Positions 49,376 through 59,076 are shown, counted from the stretch's first letter. The stretch is 64,000 bases of DNA from an uncultured Prevotellaceae bacterium (GCA_900316285.1 ONCG01000013.1:79344-143343); one strand, 5' to 3'. The notes: generated from the sequence alone by a model not told the origin. Made by a program: numbers and translations.

Positions 49376-52300
49376 CAAAGAATACCAAGTGGATCAGTTG
49401 GCCACTCGACAACTATAAGATTACGCTCCTGCTCGTTGCCATCTTCTTCGGCATCGGCATCTACGGCATGTGGGTGATGCCAAAGGACGAGTTCCCGCCG
49501 TTCACCATCCGTCAAGGCGTGGTGGTGGCCGTCTATCCTGGTGCCACGAGTGAGGAGGTGGAAGAGCAGGTGACGCGCCCGCTGGAACGCTATCTCTTCA
49601 CCTATGGCGAGGTGAACCGCACGAAGACTACGTCGACATCGCAGAATGGCATGGCGATGGTGCTCGTCCACCTCAACGACGAGGTGAACAACAAGGACGA
49701 GGTGTGGTCGAAAATCAAGCACGGCCTGGCACTCTACAAGCAGAGCCTGCCCTCGGGTGTGCTGGCACTGGTTGCCAACGACGACTTCGGCAACACCTCT
49801 GCCCTGCTCATCGCCATCGAGAGCAAGGAACGCAGCTACCGCGAGTTGCAGGACTATAGCGACCGCCTCTCCGACCGACTGCGCAAGATTCCATCGGTGG
49901 CCAACGTGCGCCTGTACGGTGACCATAAGGAGCAGGTGAGCCTCTACATCGACCGCCAACGCCTGGAGGCGTTCGGCATCGGTCAGCAGACGCTTATGGC
50001 AGCCCTGCAGTCGCAAGGGTTCACCACGCTGGCAGGCAGCCTCGTGAGCGACCACCAGCAAACACTCATCCACTTGGAGCCTACGCAGAACAGCCAACAA
50101 GAGGTGGCCGAACAGATTATCTACAGCGATCCGCTCACGGGGAAGGTGGTGCGCATTCGTGACATCGCCCGTGTGGAGCGCGAATATGACACGTCGGAGA
50201 GCTACATCGAGCAGAACGGGCACCCCTGCGTGTTGCTTTCGTTGGAGATGATTTCGGGTAACAACATCATGGCTTATGGCGACGATGTAGACCGTGTGCT
50301 CGACGACTTCCGCGCCGATGAACTGCCCGACGACGTCACGCTGACACGCATCGCCGACCAGCCGAAGGTGGTAGGCGACAGCATCCGTGACTTCCTGCGT
50401 GACCTGCTGCTGTCGATGGCTGTTATCATCCTTGTGATGATGGTGCTCTTCCCCTTGCGCTCAGCCATTGTGGCAGCCATCACCATCCCACTGAGCACAT
50501 TCATCTCCGTCGCCATCATGTATTTTGCCAACATCCCGCTGAACATCGTCACGCTGGCAGGCCTCATCGTAGTGTTGGGAATGATTGTCGATAACTCCAT
50601 CGTGGTCATCGATGGCTATCTGGAATATGCCCGCAAAGGCATCGAGCCCAAGCAGGCAGCTATCATGTCGGTCAACCAATACTTCATGCCGATGATGCTC
50701 GCCACCATCTGCATCTGCGCCATCTTCTATCCTTTCCTCCTGACGTTCAAGGGTGCTTTCCTCGATGCGCTCGAAGACTTCCCATGGACCATCACCATCA
50801 ACCTTATGGTGTCACTCATGTTAGCGGTGACGGTTATCCCATTCTTGTGTGTAACGGTGATAGGAACACCTTCTACAGAGAAAGAAGGAAAACGACTGAC
50901 CGACCGCGTGCAAGCCATCTACGACCGCGTCTTGGCAAAGACGTTCCGCCATCCGTGGCTGACCATTGCCACATGCCTGGCCGTCATCGCCGCCTCGCTG
51001 CTCATCCTCCCCACGCTGAAGATACGTCTCTTCCCCTTTGCCGACCGCGACCAATTCGCCGTTGAAATCTTCCTGCCTGAAGGCAAGGGGTTGCAGGATA
51101 CGCGACTAGTGGCCGACAGCGTGCGCCATGCTATAGAGAAGGATGAGCGCATCATGGGTATTACATCGTTCATCGGCTGTTCGTCGCCACGCTTCCAGAC
51201 CACCTACGCTCCACAGATGGCGGGCCGCAACTTCGCCCAGTTCATCGTGAACACCACCTCGCATCAGGCCACCCTCGACCTCTTGGCCGACTATCAGCCA
51301 CGTCTCTCCGAGTCGTTCCCCGAGGCTTACGTGAAGTTCAAACGCCTCGACCTGTTGGAAGTGCCCGAGCTGGAGTTCCGCTTCTATGGCGACAACCTCG
51401 ACTCGCTGCACGTGGCAGCCGAACGCATGATAGCAGAGATGCGCCAGATGCCTGAGCTGGAGTGGGTGCACAGCGACTTCCTGCAGCCGTTCCCGCTCAT
51501 CAACGTCGAACTCGATCCCGTCGCCTCTGCTCAGCTGGGCATCAACCGCACCACGGCAGCCCTCTCGCTGGCTTCGCAAACAGGCAATCTGCGTGTGGGT
51601 AGCATCTGGGAAGGCGACTACGAGTTGCCCATCGTCGTGCGCGACACCACATCGCTCACCATCTCCGACGTCGAAGACCTGCCCATCGCCTCTCCGTTAA
51701 GCATGCTCTCCTCTCTTGGAGGAGATGCATCCCGGCAGGCCCTCCCCTCCTTCGGAGGGGTCGGGGGAGGTTCTCCTCTGCGCCAAGTTGCCCACGTCGC
51801 TCCCAAGTGGAGCGAGAGTCGCATCATGCATCGCTCGGGCGAACGCTGTCTGACCGTTACCGCCGAGTTCCAACGGGGCATCTATGCAGCACCCGTCGAG
51901 GCCCGTCTGGCAAAGATGCAAGAGGAACTGCAGCTGCCAGAAGGCGTGCGCGCTGAACTGGGTGGTGAGCTGGAATACAACGATCAGAACATGCCGCAAA
52001 TCTATAATGGCATCATCATTGCGATGATCATCATTTTCTTCTTCCTGCTGTTCAACTTCAAGCGGTTCGGCATCACCACACTCTGCATGGCCGCCTTGGG
52101 CTTGATGCTGCCCGGCACGCTCGTCGGTCTTGGCATCATGAATCGCATGATTGGTCTCACGAGCATCTTCGGACTCATCACCCTCATGGGAATGATCATG
52201 CGCAACGAGATTCTCATCTACGAGCATGCTGACAATCTATTGAGAGCCCCCCTTTCGTCCCCCGAGGGGGACACAAATGTCCAGAAGAGTAATGAAGCCC

Positions 52301-52566
52301 CCTCGGGGGCCGTAGGGGGGGCTAAGGTTCGCCAAGCAGCTTATGAGGCAGGGCGTCGACGCATGGTGCCCATCTTCCTGACTACCGCCACCACAGCCGT
52401 GGGTGTCATCCCGATGATTATTGCCGGCTCATCGTTCTGGATGCCCGTGGGCGTCACAATCTTCGCTGGTGGCATCGGTGCACTTATTCTCGTGGTTACC
52501 GTCCTGCCCGTGGCGTATTGGAAAACCTCGAAACAAAGTAAAAAAGGTAACAAAGTAACAAGGTAA
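49372..52566 (+). CDS. RND efflux pump, inner-membrane permease
   Basis: The 1064-residue protein follows AcrB architecture: TM1 (ITLLLVAIFFGIGIYGMWV), the large periplasmic domain with PGATSEEVEEQVTRPLERY, and TM cluster VVLGMIVDNSIVVIDGYLEY with the paired Asp residues. A second periplasmic domain and TM set follow. Two in-frame repeat insertions occur: about 51690-51780 (GGDASRQALPSFGGVGGGS) in the second porter region and about 52245-52324 (RAPLSSPEGDTNVQKSNEAP) after the cytoplasmic helix. The first lies in the porter domain and might be tolerated as a surface loop. The 3' end (KGNKVTR) is octamer-derived. Confidence 0.93.
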   Translation: MTKNTKWISWPLDNYKITLLLVAIFFGIGIYGMWVMPKDEFPPFTIRQGVVVAVYPGATSEEVEEQVTRPLERYLFTYGEVNRTKTTSTSQNGMAMVLVHLNDEVNNKDEVWSKIKHGLALYKQSLPSGVLALVANDDFGNTSALLIAIESKERSYRELQDYSDRLSDRLRKIPSVANVRLYGDHKEQVSLYIDRQRLEAFGIGQQTLMAALQSQGFTTLAGSLVSDHQQTLIHLEPTQNSQQEVAEQIIYSDPLTGKVVRIRDIARVEREYDTSESYIEQNGHPCVLLSLEMISGNNIMAYGDDVDRVLDDFRADELPDDVTLTRIADQPKVVGDSIRDFLRDLLLSMAVIILVMMVLFPLRSAIVAAITIPLSTFISVAIMYFANIPLNIVTLAGLIVVLGMIVDNSIVVIDGYLEYARKGIEPKQAAIMSVNQYFMPMMLATICICAIFYPFLLTFKGAFLDALEDFPWTITINLMVSLMLAVTVIPFLCVTVIGTPSTEKEGKRLTDRVQAIYDRVLAKTFRHPWLTIATCLAVIAASLLILPTLKIRLFPFADRDQFAVEIFLPEGKGLQDTRLVADSVRHAIEKDERIMGITSFIGCSSPRFQTTYAPQMAGRNFAQFIVNTTSHQATLDLLADYQPRLSESFPEAYVKFKRLDLLEVPELEFRFYGDNLDSLHVAAERMIAEMRQMPELEWVHSDFLQPFPLINVELDPVASAQLGINRTTAALSLASQTGNLRVGSIWEGDYELPIVVRDTTSLTISDVEDLPIASPLSMLSSLGGDASRQALPSFGGVGGGSPLRQVAHVAPKWSESRIMHRSGERCLTVTAEFQRGIYAAPVEARLAKMQEELQLPEGVRAELGGELEYNDQNMPQIYNGIIIAMIIIFFFLLFNFKRFGITTLCMAALGLMLPGTLVGLGIMNRMIGLTSIFGLITLMGMIMRNEILIYEHADNLLRAPLSSPEGDTNVQKSNEAPSGAVGGAKVRQAAYEAGRRRMVPIFLTTATTAVGVIPMIIAGSSFWMPVGVTIFAGGIGALILVVTVLPVAYWKTSKQSKKGNKVTR

Positions 52567-52578
52567 CAAAAGCCCTTT

Positions 52579-53988
52579 ATGAGAAAATTCATTCTTGCAA
52601 TCCTTACCATAGTCAGTCTGCCGCTATCTGCACAAGTATCTACTCCCCTCCCTCACAGGGAGGGGCAGGGAGGAGAGTCTCTTTCCCTCCGCCAACTCAC
52701 CGACTCTGCGCTCCAGAATAACTTCGCCACGCGTGCGGCTCACCACGACATTGAGGCAGCACACGAGCAGAGGCGAGAGGCCTTCACGAAGTACTTCCCT
52801 AACGTGAGTGCTACTGCTGCCACATTCAATGCCAACCGAGGAATGGCAAAGATGACACTCGACCCACAGACGATGATCTCGCCTGAGCTGGGTGCCGCGC
52901 TTGCCCAGTCGTTCCCACCGGAAGCAATGGCAGCCTTGGCCGCCCCTATGAATATGACAATGATGAAGAGTGGTGTCATTGCATCCGTCACCGCCATGCA
53001 ACCCGTCTTTGCTGGTGGACAGATAGTCAACGGAAACCGCCTGGCACGTGTGGGTGAGGAGGTTAGCGAACTCCAACTGCAGTTGGCCGAGCAAGAGGTG
53101 GAACGTACCGTCAGCCAGTACTATTGGCAGTTGGTGTCGCTCTACGAGAAGCTCGCCACCATCGATGCTGTGGAAGCCTTGCTGGCCGACCTGCACAAGG
53201 ACGTTGATGTGGCAGTTCGTGCCGGCGTGGCCATGCGCAACGACCTGCTGCAAGTGGAACTCCGACAGAATGAAGTGGAGAGTCAGAAGGTGAAGCTTCG
53301 GAATGCCATTGACATCGTGAAGATGACGCTGGGGCAATATGCAGGCCTTACTCCCGCCCCCTTTTCAACGGGAGGGAGGAGTAGCTACACTTTTGAAATC
53401 GAGTATCCCGACCTTTCGCAACAAGACATACAAAAACTCTCTTCCTTGGGGAGGGAAGGGGTGAGCACTCTCCCCGAATACTCTCTCCTGCAGAAACAGG
53501 TGGAGGCAGCGAAGTTGCAGAAGAAGATGGCCGTGGGCAAGAATCTGCCAAGCGTGGCCGTGGGAGCAGGCTACAACTACCATAATCTTTTGGACAACGA
53601 CCGCACGTTCGCCATGGTGTTTGCAACGCTGAGCGTGCCCATTAGCGATTGGTGGGGAGGCTCACATGCCGTGAAGCACAAGAAGATTGAGTTGCAGAAG
53701 GCGCAAGAGCAACTGGAGGATAACGCTCAGCTGCTCGGCATCCGCTTGCAAAAAACATGGAACGATGCCGACGAGGCCCGCCAACTGGTAGAGATTGCCA
53801 GCCGCGGCATCAAGCAAGCCGAAGAAAACCTCCGCCTGAACCGCGACTACTACCGTGCCGGCACGTCTACGATGAGCAATCTGCTCGAGGCCCAGCTACT
53901 CTATCAGCAGGCTCGCGACCGCCACACGGAAGCCTATGCCGACCTCCAGCATAAACTGCTCCTCTATCGCCAAGCTGGAGGAGAGTGA
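52579..53988 (+). CDS. TolC family outer-membrane efflux channel
   Basis: The 469-residue protein has a signal peptide (to about residue 20), SLRQLTDSALQNNFATRAAH and the long α-helical barrel pattern with a coiled, Ala/Gln/Glu-rich helix near its end (NLRLNRDYYRAGTSTMSNLL, EAQLLYQQARDRHTEAYADL). Three small repeat-coded pieces are visible: STPLPHREGQGGES at the mature N-terminus, PFSTGGRSSY near 260, and SLGREGVSTLPEYS near 290. It starts 12 bp after the pump gene, forming the exit duct of the same pump. Confidence 0.9.
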   Translation: MRKFILAILTIVSLPLSAQVSTPLPHREGQGGESLSLRQLTDSALQNNFATRAAHHDIEAAHEQRREAFTKYFPNVSATAATFNANRGMAKMTLDPQTMISPELGAALAQSFPPEAMAALAAPMNMTMMKSGVIASVTAMQPVFAGGQIVNGNRLARVGEEVSELQLQLAEQEVERTVSQYYWQLVSLYEKLATIDAVEALLADLHKDVDVAVRAGVAMRNDLLQVELRQNEVESQKVKLRNAIDIVKMTLGQYAGLTPAPFSTGGRSSYTFEIEYPDLSQQDIQKLSSLGREGVSTLPEYSLLQKQVEAAKLQKKMAVGKNLPSVAVGAGYNYHNLLDNDRTFAMVFATLSVPISDWWGGSHAVKHKKIELQKAQEQLEDNAQLLGIRLQKTWNDADEARQLVEIASRGIKQAEENLRLNRDYYRAGTSTMSNLLEAQLLYQQARDRHTEAYADLQHKLLLYRQAGGE

Positions 53989-53994
53989 AAAAAC

Positions 53995-54068
53995 TGTAGG
54001 GACGCGGCGTGCCGCGTTTTGGAGAGAGAAAGACTAATCAAGTTACGCGGCACGCCGCGTCCCTACAT
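53995..54068. repeat. REP-like inverted pair after the efflux operon
   Basis: TGTAGGGACGCGGC unit, ~25-bp spacer, inverted unit. Its end lies 20 bp before the ThuA-like start and could act as a transcription boundary. Confidence 0.8.
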
Positions 54069-54088
54069 GCATGAATCAAATGGAAATA

Positions 54089-54886
54089 ATGATGAAGACC
54101 ATAAAACTTTGGCTACTGATAGTCCTTGCGACATTGCCCGTTTTGAGTAAGGCACAAACCATACCCTATTCAGCCGACTATGCAGGCGATAGGGTGCGCT
54201 TCAACGTGTTGTTCATCTGGGATCCACATGCGGAGTCGGCACATGTCGACTTCGACCAGCAAGCCCTGCAGTTCTTCCACAAGCTGTCGTATGGCAAGGG
54301 GTTTACGTATGACGTTCGCACCGAATGTCCTGCGAGCCTCGATACGCTTCGTCGATACGATGCCGTTATCATGCTCAACGCCCTACCCCACGGCGATGCA
54401 GAGCGGCTGGCATTCCAGCAGTATATGGAGCAGGGAGGCGGCTGGATGGGCTTCCATGCCACGGGCTACAACGATGCGAACACCCATTGGCCTTGGCTGA
54501 ACGAGTTTCTGGGCTGTGGTCCTTTCTATGCCAACAACTGGCCACCACAACCCGTGCTGGTGGATGTAGAGACAACAGAGCATCCCATCACGCGTTCACT
54601 GCCTCGCGAGTTCGTGGCACCGGCCAGCGAGTTCTATCAGTTCAATCCCTCGCCGCGCGACAATAAAAATGTAGAGGTACTCGTGAGCATTTCTCAGAAA
54701 AACTATCCGCTAGGTATCAAGGACATCGTGATTCATGGCGACATACCCGTTGTTTGGACAAACAAAAACTATCGGATGGTTTATCTGAACATGGGACACG
54801 GCGACGAAGGGTTTATCGATGCCACACAGAACCTGCTCTTCACCAACGCCTTCCGTTGGATTTGCCTCCCTCGTTCCCTTCAATAA
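54089..54886 (+). CDS. ThuA-like domain protein
   Basis: From ATG 54089 the protein has about 265 residues: signal peptide (MMKTIKLWLLIVLATLPVLS), then FNVLFIWDPHAESAHVDF, YDAVIMLNALPHG, GGGWMGFHATGYND and VWTNKNYRMVYLNMGHGDEG. This is the ThuA (trehalose-utilisation) fold, a class I glutamine amidotransferase-like domain. It is common in Bacteroidetes carbohydrate loci; the activity is not established. The longer start at 54071 adds only MNQMEI. Confidence 0.85.
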   Translation: MMKTIKLWLLIVLATLPVLSKAQTIPYSADYAGDRVRFNVLFIWDPHAESAHVDFDQQALQFFHKLSYGKGFTYDVRTECPASLDTLRRYDAVIMLNALPHGDAERLAFQQYMEQGGGWMGFHATGYNDANTHWPWLNEFLGCGPFYANNWPPQPVLVDVETTEHPITRSLPREFVAPASEFYQFNPSPRDNKNVEVLVSISQKNYPLGIKDIVIHGDIPVVWTNKNYRMVYLNMGHGDEGFIDATQNLLFTNAFRWICLPRSLQ

Positions 54887-54916
54887 GTAGAGCGTTTCCC
54901 GTAGCGACGGGTTTTA

Positions 54917-55801
54917 TTATTTCACCGGCTCCATGTGAAGGGCAACATGTGTGTCTGCACCAAAGCGCTCTTTCAGTTTTCGCTCAATGGTTGTTGCACG
55001 CTCATGCACGACATCCAAGGGCAAACGTCCGTCCATGCGCACATGGACCTCAATGGCTATGCGATTGCCGATGCGACGAGTGCGAAGGTTGTGAGGCTGC
55101 TGAACGTCGTCGAACGATTGGATAATCTGCTCAATCTCTTGTTCCGTCTCAGCCGGCAGCGAGCTTTCCGTTAGCTCGTTGATGCTCGTCTTCAGCAACT
55201 CGTAAGCCACCTTCACAAGCATCAGTCCAACAACGATGGATGCCAGCGGGTCGCAAACCGCCCAGCGCCTGCCCAGCCAGATGGCCAAGCCGATACCAAT
55301 GGCCGCCCCTACAGACGACAAGGCATCGCTGCGATGATGCCAGGCGTTGGCAATCATCACCTGCGAGTTGAGTTTCCTTCCCTTCCGGGCTGTGTATTGA
55401 TAGAGCAATTCCTTGATGGCAATCGATAAAAGTGCCGCCCAAAGTGCAATCCAACCAGGCGACTCAAGTTCTTCGCCGTTAATCCAAGCTAGTAGTTTCA
55501 GAATGCCTGATACTACAATTCCCGTTGCCGCGGCCACCAAAGCCAAGCCAATCAGAAACGAGGCGATGGTCTCAAACTTTCCATGTCCGTAGTCGTGCGA
55601 CCGGTCTTGCGGTTTGGCACTAATGCTCACAAACACCAACACCAGGATATCGGTCACGAAGTCCGAAAGCGAGTGCACGGCATCGGCCACCATTGCCGAG
55701 CTGTTGCCCAGCACGCCCGCAATGAACTTAAAGGTCAGTAGTGCTGCATTTCCCGCACTACCCACCAGCGTCACCTTATATATTTCTTTCTCGCGAGTCA
55801 T
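54917..55801 (-). CDS. Cation diffusion facilitator (CDF) transporter
   Basis: From ATG 55801 the 294-residue protein has six membrane helices, with MVADAVHSLSDFVTD (HxxxD) in TM2 and AWHHRSDALSSVG (HxxxD) in TM5. A cytoplasmic tail ends with EVHVRMDGRLPLDVVHE and THVALHMEPVK. These are the metal-binding sites of the CDF family, which export Zn2+, Mn2+ or Fe2+ by proton antiport. It begins 19 bp after the antitoxin-like gene and probably shares its promoter. Confidence 0.93.
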   Translation of the reverse strand: MTREKEIYKVTLVGSAGNAALLTFKFIAGVLGNSSAMVADAVHSLSDFVTDILVLVFVSISAKPQDRSHDYGHGKFETIASFLIGLALVAAATGIVVSGILKLLAWINGEELESPGWIALWAALLSIAIKELLYQYTARKGRKLNSQVMIANAWHHRSDALSSVGAAIGIGLAIWLGRRWAVCDPLASIVVGLMLVKVAYELLKTSINELTESSLPAETEQEIEQIIQSFDDVQQPHNLRTRRIGNRIAIEVHVRMDGRLPLDVVHERATTIERKLKERFGADTHVALHMEPVK

Positions 55802-55820
55802 GAGAAACATCCCACCATTC

Positions 55821-56069
55821 TCATTTATCCAAATCAGCAAACATCCCTCCAACGTCGGTGTAGACTTTTTGAGGATTCTTGCCCGACATAACCTCCTCAA
55901 TAGCAGCCTTCGTCTCCTCATTGGGTTCATGACACACGACATCGAGCAGCACACTCTCCACGTAGTTGTTAAGTGTGCGGTTCTCTCGTGTTGCATTCCG
56001 CTTCAATTTCTCTATGAGATCAACCCTCAAACGGAATGAGGCGGGCTTTCTTACCACAGTTGTTGCCAT
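55821..56069 (-). CDS. Antitoxin-like ribbon-helix-helix protein without toxin gene
   Basis: From ATG 56069 the 82-residue protein begins MATTVVRKPASFRLRVDLIE, then KLKRNATRENRTLNNYVES. This is the MetJ/Arc-type fold of antitoxins that in Bacteroidetes usually precede a YafQ/RelE-like toxin gene. Here the following gene is the CDF transporter, 19 bp away, with no room for a toxin. It may be an orphan repressor or a relic. A -33 TTTG (56144-56141) and -7 TATTTTTG (56120-56113) promoter lies upstream. Confidence 0.75.
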   Translation of the reverse strand: MATTVVRKPASFRLRVDLIEKLKRNATRENRTLNNYVESVLLDVVCHEPNEETKAAIEEVMSGKNPQKVYTDVGGMFADLDK

Positions 56070-56112
56070 ACGATGTAATCTATTTGTAATACAATTGCAA
56101 TACTTTCGCATG

Positions 56113-56144
56113 CAAAAATAATACATTTATCGGTTACCACCAAA
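56113..56144 (-). promoter_or_regulatory. Promoter of the antitoxin-like / CDF unit
   Basis: Minus-strand TTTG, 20-bp spacer and TATTTTTG -7 box. It is well placed before the ATG at 56069. Confidence 0.65.
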
Positions 56145-56191
56145 TAATTTGCAACTTATTTGATTACGATATAAAAAACTCGCTCCTGTTG

Positions 56192-57163
56192 CTATTGTCT
56201 GAATGCGCTGACACGCTGTTGCATGTTCTCGCGCAGCTGGTCGCGATAGAGCCAGATTTCGCGTGAGTGGTAGTTGCCTTCGCAGCCGATGAGCGGGAGG
56301 ATATAATCTGTTGCGGTATAGCCGCTGACGAAGAGAAGGTTGGAGGTGGTGTCGAGATGCACCTTCAGCGTGTCCTTCTTCTGCTGGTCAACGGGCAGAA
56401 GAGGGGTAGGCTCAGTCATGAGGGTTGCTTCGGTGTCATCTGTTTGCCAGTTGACGGGGTTGATAGCGACAGCGCTTCTCGGCCACAGGGCACACGAGGC
56501 ATCGCGCACGGAGTTGTAGCAGATGGTTACGCCCGTATCGTCAGCTCGCTGGGCAGGACGGATGCGAGGATTGTCGTTGAGCATCTCCTGACTGATGCTT
56601 GTACCGATGATATAGGCCGCTACCATGCGACGATAGGTCTCATCATCCATCTCCCGCATTAGCTCAAGGGCAATCAGCGCACCTTGACTGAAGCCGCAAA
56701 GGATGAACGGACGTCCTTGGTTCATACGCTTCAGGTAGTAAGCAAAGGAGCGACGCACGTCGGCAATGGGGAGTTGCATGCGCTTAGATGCGAGGCTGTC
56801 GCTCATGAACGATTGCAGGGAGCATTGACGATAATATGGCGTATAGAAATTCAGCTTACCGCTGAGCAACGTATCAACGCCTTCCATCTCGCTGAGCATG
56901 GGCAGACGCAGGCTATCAGCATAGGTGTCGGCATAGTGACACATGGAACCATCAGCACTCGGATAGTCGCCCGTCTCGGTGGAGATGATGTAGAAGATGT
57001 CGGCGTCGCCTTGACGGTCGGTGATGTACCATTGCGACGACTCTTCGTAGTTGGGTTCTGCAGGGATGACGCCATCGGCCGTTTGCTTTGTTGAACAAGC
57101 CACGATGGCAAACAGAACGGCCACGAGGCTCATCGTTGTTTCCAAATAGTTTCTTGTTTTCAT
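56192..57163 (-). CDS. DUF3089 α/β-hydrolase lipoprotein
   Basis: From ATG 57163 the 323-residue protein has a lipobox IVAC, WYITDRQGDADIFYIIST, YYLKRMNQGRPFILCGFSQG with the nucleophile elbow GFSQGA, and CYNSVRDASCALWPRSAVAI plus a C-terminal His region (GNYHSREIWL). This fits the DUF3089 α/β-hydrolase family of unknown substrate. Surface-lipid or ester hydrolysis in the periplasm is the likely chemistry. The next gene on the same strand starts 48 bp upstream. Confidence 0.85.
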   Translation of the reverse strand: MKTRNYLETTMSLVAVLFAIVACSTKQTADGVIPAEPNYEESSQWYITDRQGDADIFYIISTETGDYPSADGSMCHYADTYADSLRLPMLSEMEGVDTLLSGKLNFYTPYYRQCSLQSFMSDSLASKRMQLPIADVRRSFAYYLKRMNQGRPFILCGFSQGALIALELMREMDDETYRRMVAAYIIGTSISQEMLNDNPRIRPAQRADDTGVTICYNSVRDASCALWPRSAVAINPVNWQTDDTEATLMTEPTPLLPVDQQKKDTLKVHLDTTSNLLFVSGYTATDYILPLIGCEGNYHSREIWLYRDQLRENMQQRVSAFRQ

Positions 57164-57210
57164 GTTGTTTGTTTTAATCATTATTTCTATGTCGGGACGC
57201 CACATTCCTA

Positions 57211-58827
57211 CTATTTCCGCAGGTGGTCAACAGCCCAGAGTCCGCTGAAAGACAGCAGACCGTTGAGCATGAGCAGTTCATAGCCGAAGCGGTAGCCCCA
57301 TAGGTGCTGACTCAGCTGGTCGATGGCGAAGCAAAGAAGAGGGGCGGCAATACAGACTGCCCCCATCAGAACTCCCCTCAAAGGACTGGCATTTTCGTCA
57401 CCTTTCCTTACCGTAGAGGGGAAAGGAGAAAGGCTATACGCAAACAATCCCAGCAGAGGACCGTAAGTGTAGCCGCACATCACGTAGATGGCATCGATGA
57501 CGCTGGGCGAATTGGCCAATCGGAAGAGCATGATGACAGCAATGAAGACGAGTGCCATGCCTATATGCACACGACGGCGAAGGCGTTCATCGTCGGGCCT
57601 TCCGCAGAGGTCGACGCAGAAACTGGTGGTCATGGCGGTAAGGGCGGAATCGGCAGAGGAGAACGCGGCAGCTACGATGCCGAGCACGAACAACACCAAT
57701 GCCCCCTGCCCCAGCGAACCCGTAGCGGCAAACATCGGCAGAAGCTGGTCGCCGGCAGCAGGCAGGTCCACTCCCCGCTGCTGAGCCAGCAGCACCAAGA
57801 GCACGCCCAGCGACAGGAATAGCAGATTGGCAGGGAAGAACGCCAGTCCATAGACCGCCATGTCCTTTTGTGCATCACGCAAGGAGCGGCAGGTAAGGTT
57901 CTTCTGCATCATGTCCTGATCGAGACCCGTCATCACGATGACCACAAAGATTCCGCTGAGGAACTGCTTCCAAAAGTTCTGCCGCGACACCCAGTCGTCC
58001 CAGACGAACACACGCGAATGGCTGTCGTGGGCAATAGCCGAGACGGTTCCTGCGAAGTCCAACCCCAGCTCGCCCATCACCTTATATATAATAAGTAGCA
58101 GAGCTCCGAACATGCAGAGCGTCTGTAGCGAGTCGGTCCACACGAGTGTCTTGATGCCTCCGCGCCGAGTGTAGAGCCAGATGAGGGCAATCATCGCAAG
58201 GACAACGAGGAGGAAGCCCACACTCCCACTCCAAGCGGCACTATTAACGACGCTATCCCCCAAGCCAATCAGACTCCCCTCCCCTCGGGCGACTGGGGCC
58301 TTCAGAGCAGCCACCGGTGTGGCTGCGGCCCCACAAAGGGGAGCGAATCCCTCATTCGCGACGGAGGGCAGGTTGGGGGTGGGTACCAAGGTCTGTGCCA
58401 ACACTCCCCAAATCACCATGCACACCAAGTAGAAGCGTGCCGCCGCTCCCGTCATCTTCGACAGCAGGAAGAACGACGCACCCGTCTTATAGGCCTCGCG
58501 ACCGAGCCGTTGGCCGAGGAACGTATAGATAGAGGTGAGGTTCAGCTTGTAGTATATCGGCAACAGCACCAACGCCACGATAAAATAGCCCGGTATGAAT
58601 CCCAAGCACATCTGCAGATAGGTCATGTCCTGCTTCAACACCATACCTGGCACAGACACGAATGTCACGCCCGAAATCGACGCTCCAATCATGCCCCACG
58701 CCACCATATACCACGGACTCCGACGCTCACCGCGAAAGAAAGCGTCGTTCGTCGACCGTCGTGCCGTGAGTCTGCTCAGCAGCATCAGCACCGCCAAATA
58801 ACCGAGAATTACCAGTAATATCACCAT
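57211..58827 (-). CDS. Sodium:solute symporter (SSS family) with repeat insertion
   Basis: From ATG 58827 the 538-residue protein has about 13 membrane helices, with MVILLVILGYLAVLMLLSRL, GASISGVTFVSVPGMV and the conserved GGIKTLVWTDSLQTLCMF. The stretch VPTPNLPSVANEGFAPLCGA to EGSLIGLGDSVVNSAAWSGS is encoded by GC-rich repeat DNA (58247-58396). About 85 bp of that is a copy of the intergenic repeat at 17145-17225. It falls in a loop between two helices. The substrate cannot be named; SSS members carry sugars, amino acids, sialic acid or organic ions. Confidence 0.9.
   Translation of the reverse strand: MVILLVILGYLAVLMLLSRLTARRSTNDAFFRGERRSPWYMVAWGMIGASISGVTFVSVPGMVLKQDMTYLQMCLGFIPGYFIVALVLLPIYYKLNLTSIYTFLGQRLGREAYKTGASFFLLSKMTGAAARFYLVCMVIWGVLAQTLVPTPNLPSVANEGFAPLCGAAATPVAALKAPVARGEGSLIGLGDSVVNSAAWSGSVGFLLVVLAMIALIWLYTRRGGIKTLVWTDSLQTLCMFGALLLIIYKVMGELGLDFAGTVSAIAHDSHSRVFVWDDWVSRQNFWKQFLSGIFVVIVMTGLDQDMMQKNLTCRSLRDAQKDMAVYGLAFFPANLLFLSLGVLLVLLAQQRGVDLPAAGDQLLPMFAATGSLGQGALVLFVLGIVAAAFSSADSALTAMTTSFCVDLCGRPDDERLRRRVHIGMALVFIAVIMLFRLANSPSVIDAIYVMCGYTYGPLLGLFAYSLSPFPSTVRKGDENASPLRGVLMGAVCIAAPLLCFAIDQLSQHLWGYRFGYELLMLNGLLSFSGLWAVDHLRK
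58247..58396. repeat. GC-rich repeat inside the symporter gene
   Basis: Contains CCCCTCGGGCGACTGGGGCC, the GCAGCCACCGGTGTGGCTGC palindrome and GGGGAGCGAATCCC. It matches, inverted, 17145-17225, and lies in frame with the transporter. Confidence 0.85.
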
Positions 58828-58991
58828 TTCGAGGTGCGAAGGTAATGAAAAAACCGCAAACCTGCAAACAAATAAGTCAATTAATGCTTCTGAGCGCATT
58901 TCCAAACCTTGGGGAACACGTAGAAACTTTCAAGGCCCGATACGCAAAAACGACAAATTTTAAGTAAAAATGAAAAATTTCTTTCAATTTG
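58828..58991. other. Gap between symporter and trpB2 promoter
   Basis: Short AT-rich stretches, no palindrome family and no gene recognised. The symporter -7 box may be TACCTTCG-like around 58840, but I am not sure. Confidence 0.3.
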
Positions 58992-59023
58992 TTTGGTGGT
59001 TTCAGATTATTGTTTTAATTTTG
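58992..59023 (+). promoter_or_regulatory. Promoter of the trpB2 leader
   Basis: -33 TTTG at 58992-58995 and -7 TAATTTTG at 59016-59023, spacer 20 bp. It is 53 bp upstream of the leader-peptide ATG. Confidence 0.7.
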
Positions 59024-59076
59024 CAGCCGATAAGTATGTTTAAACCGCGCATGGCGCAATAGAACTTCTTAAGAAT

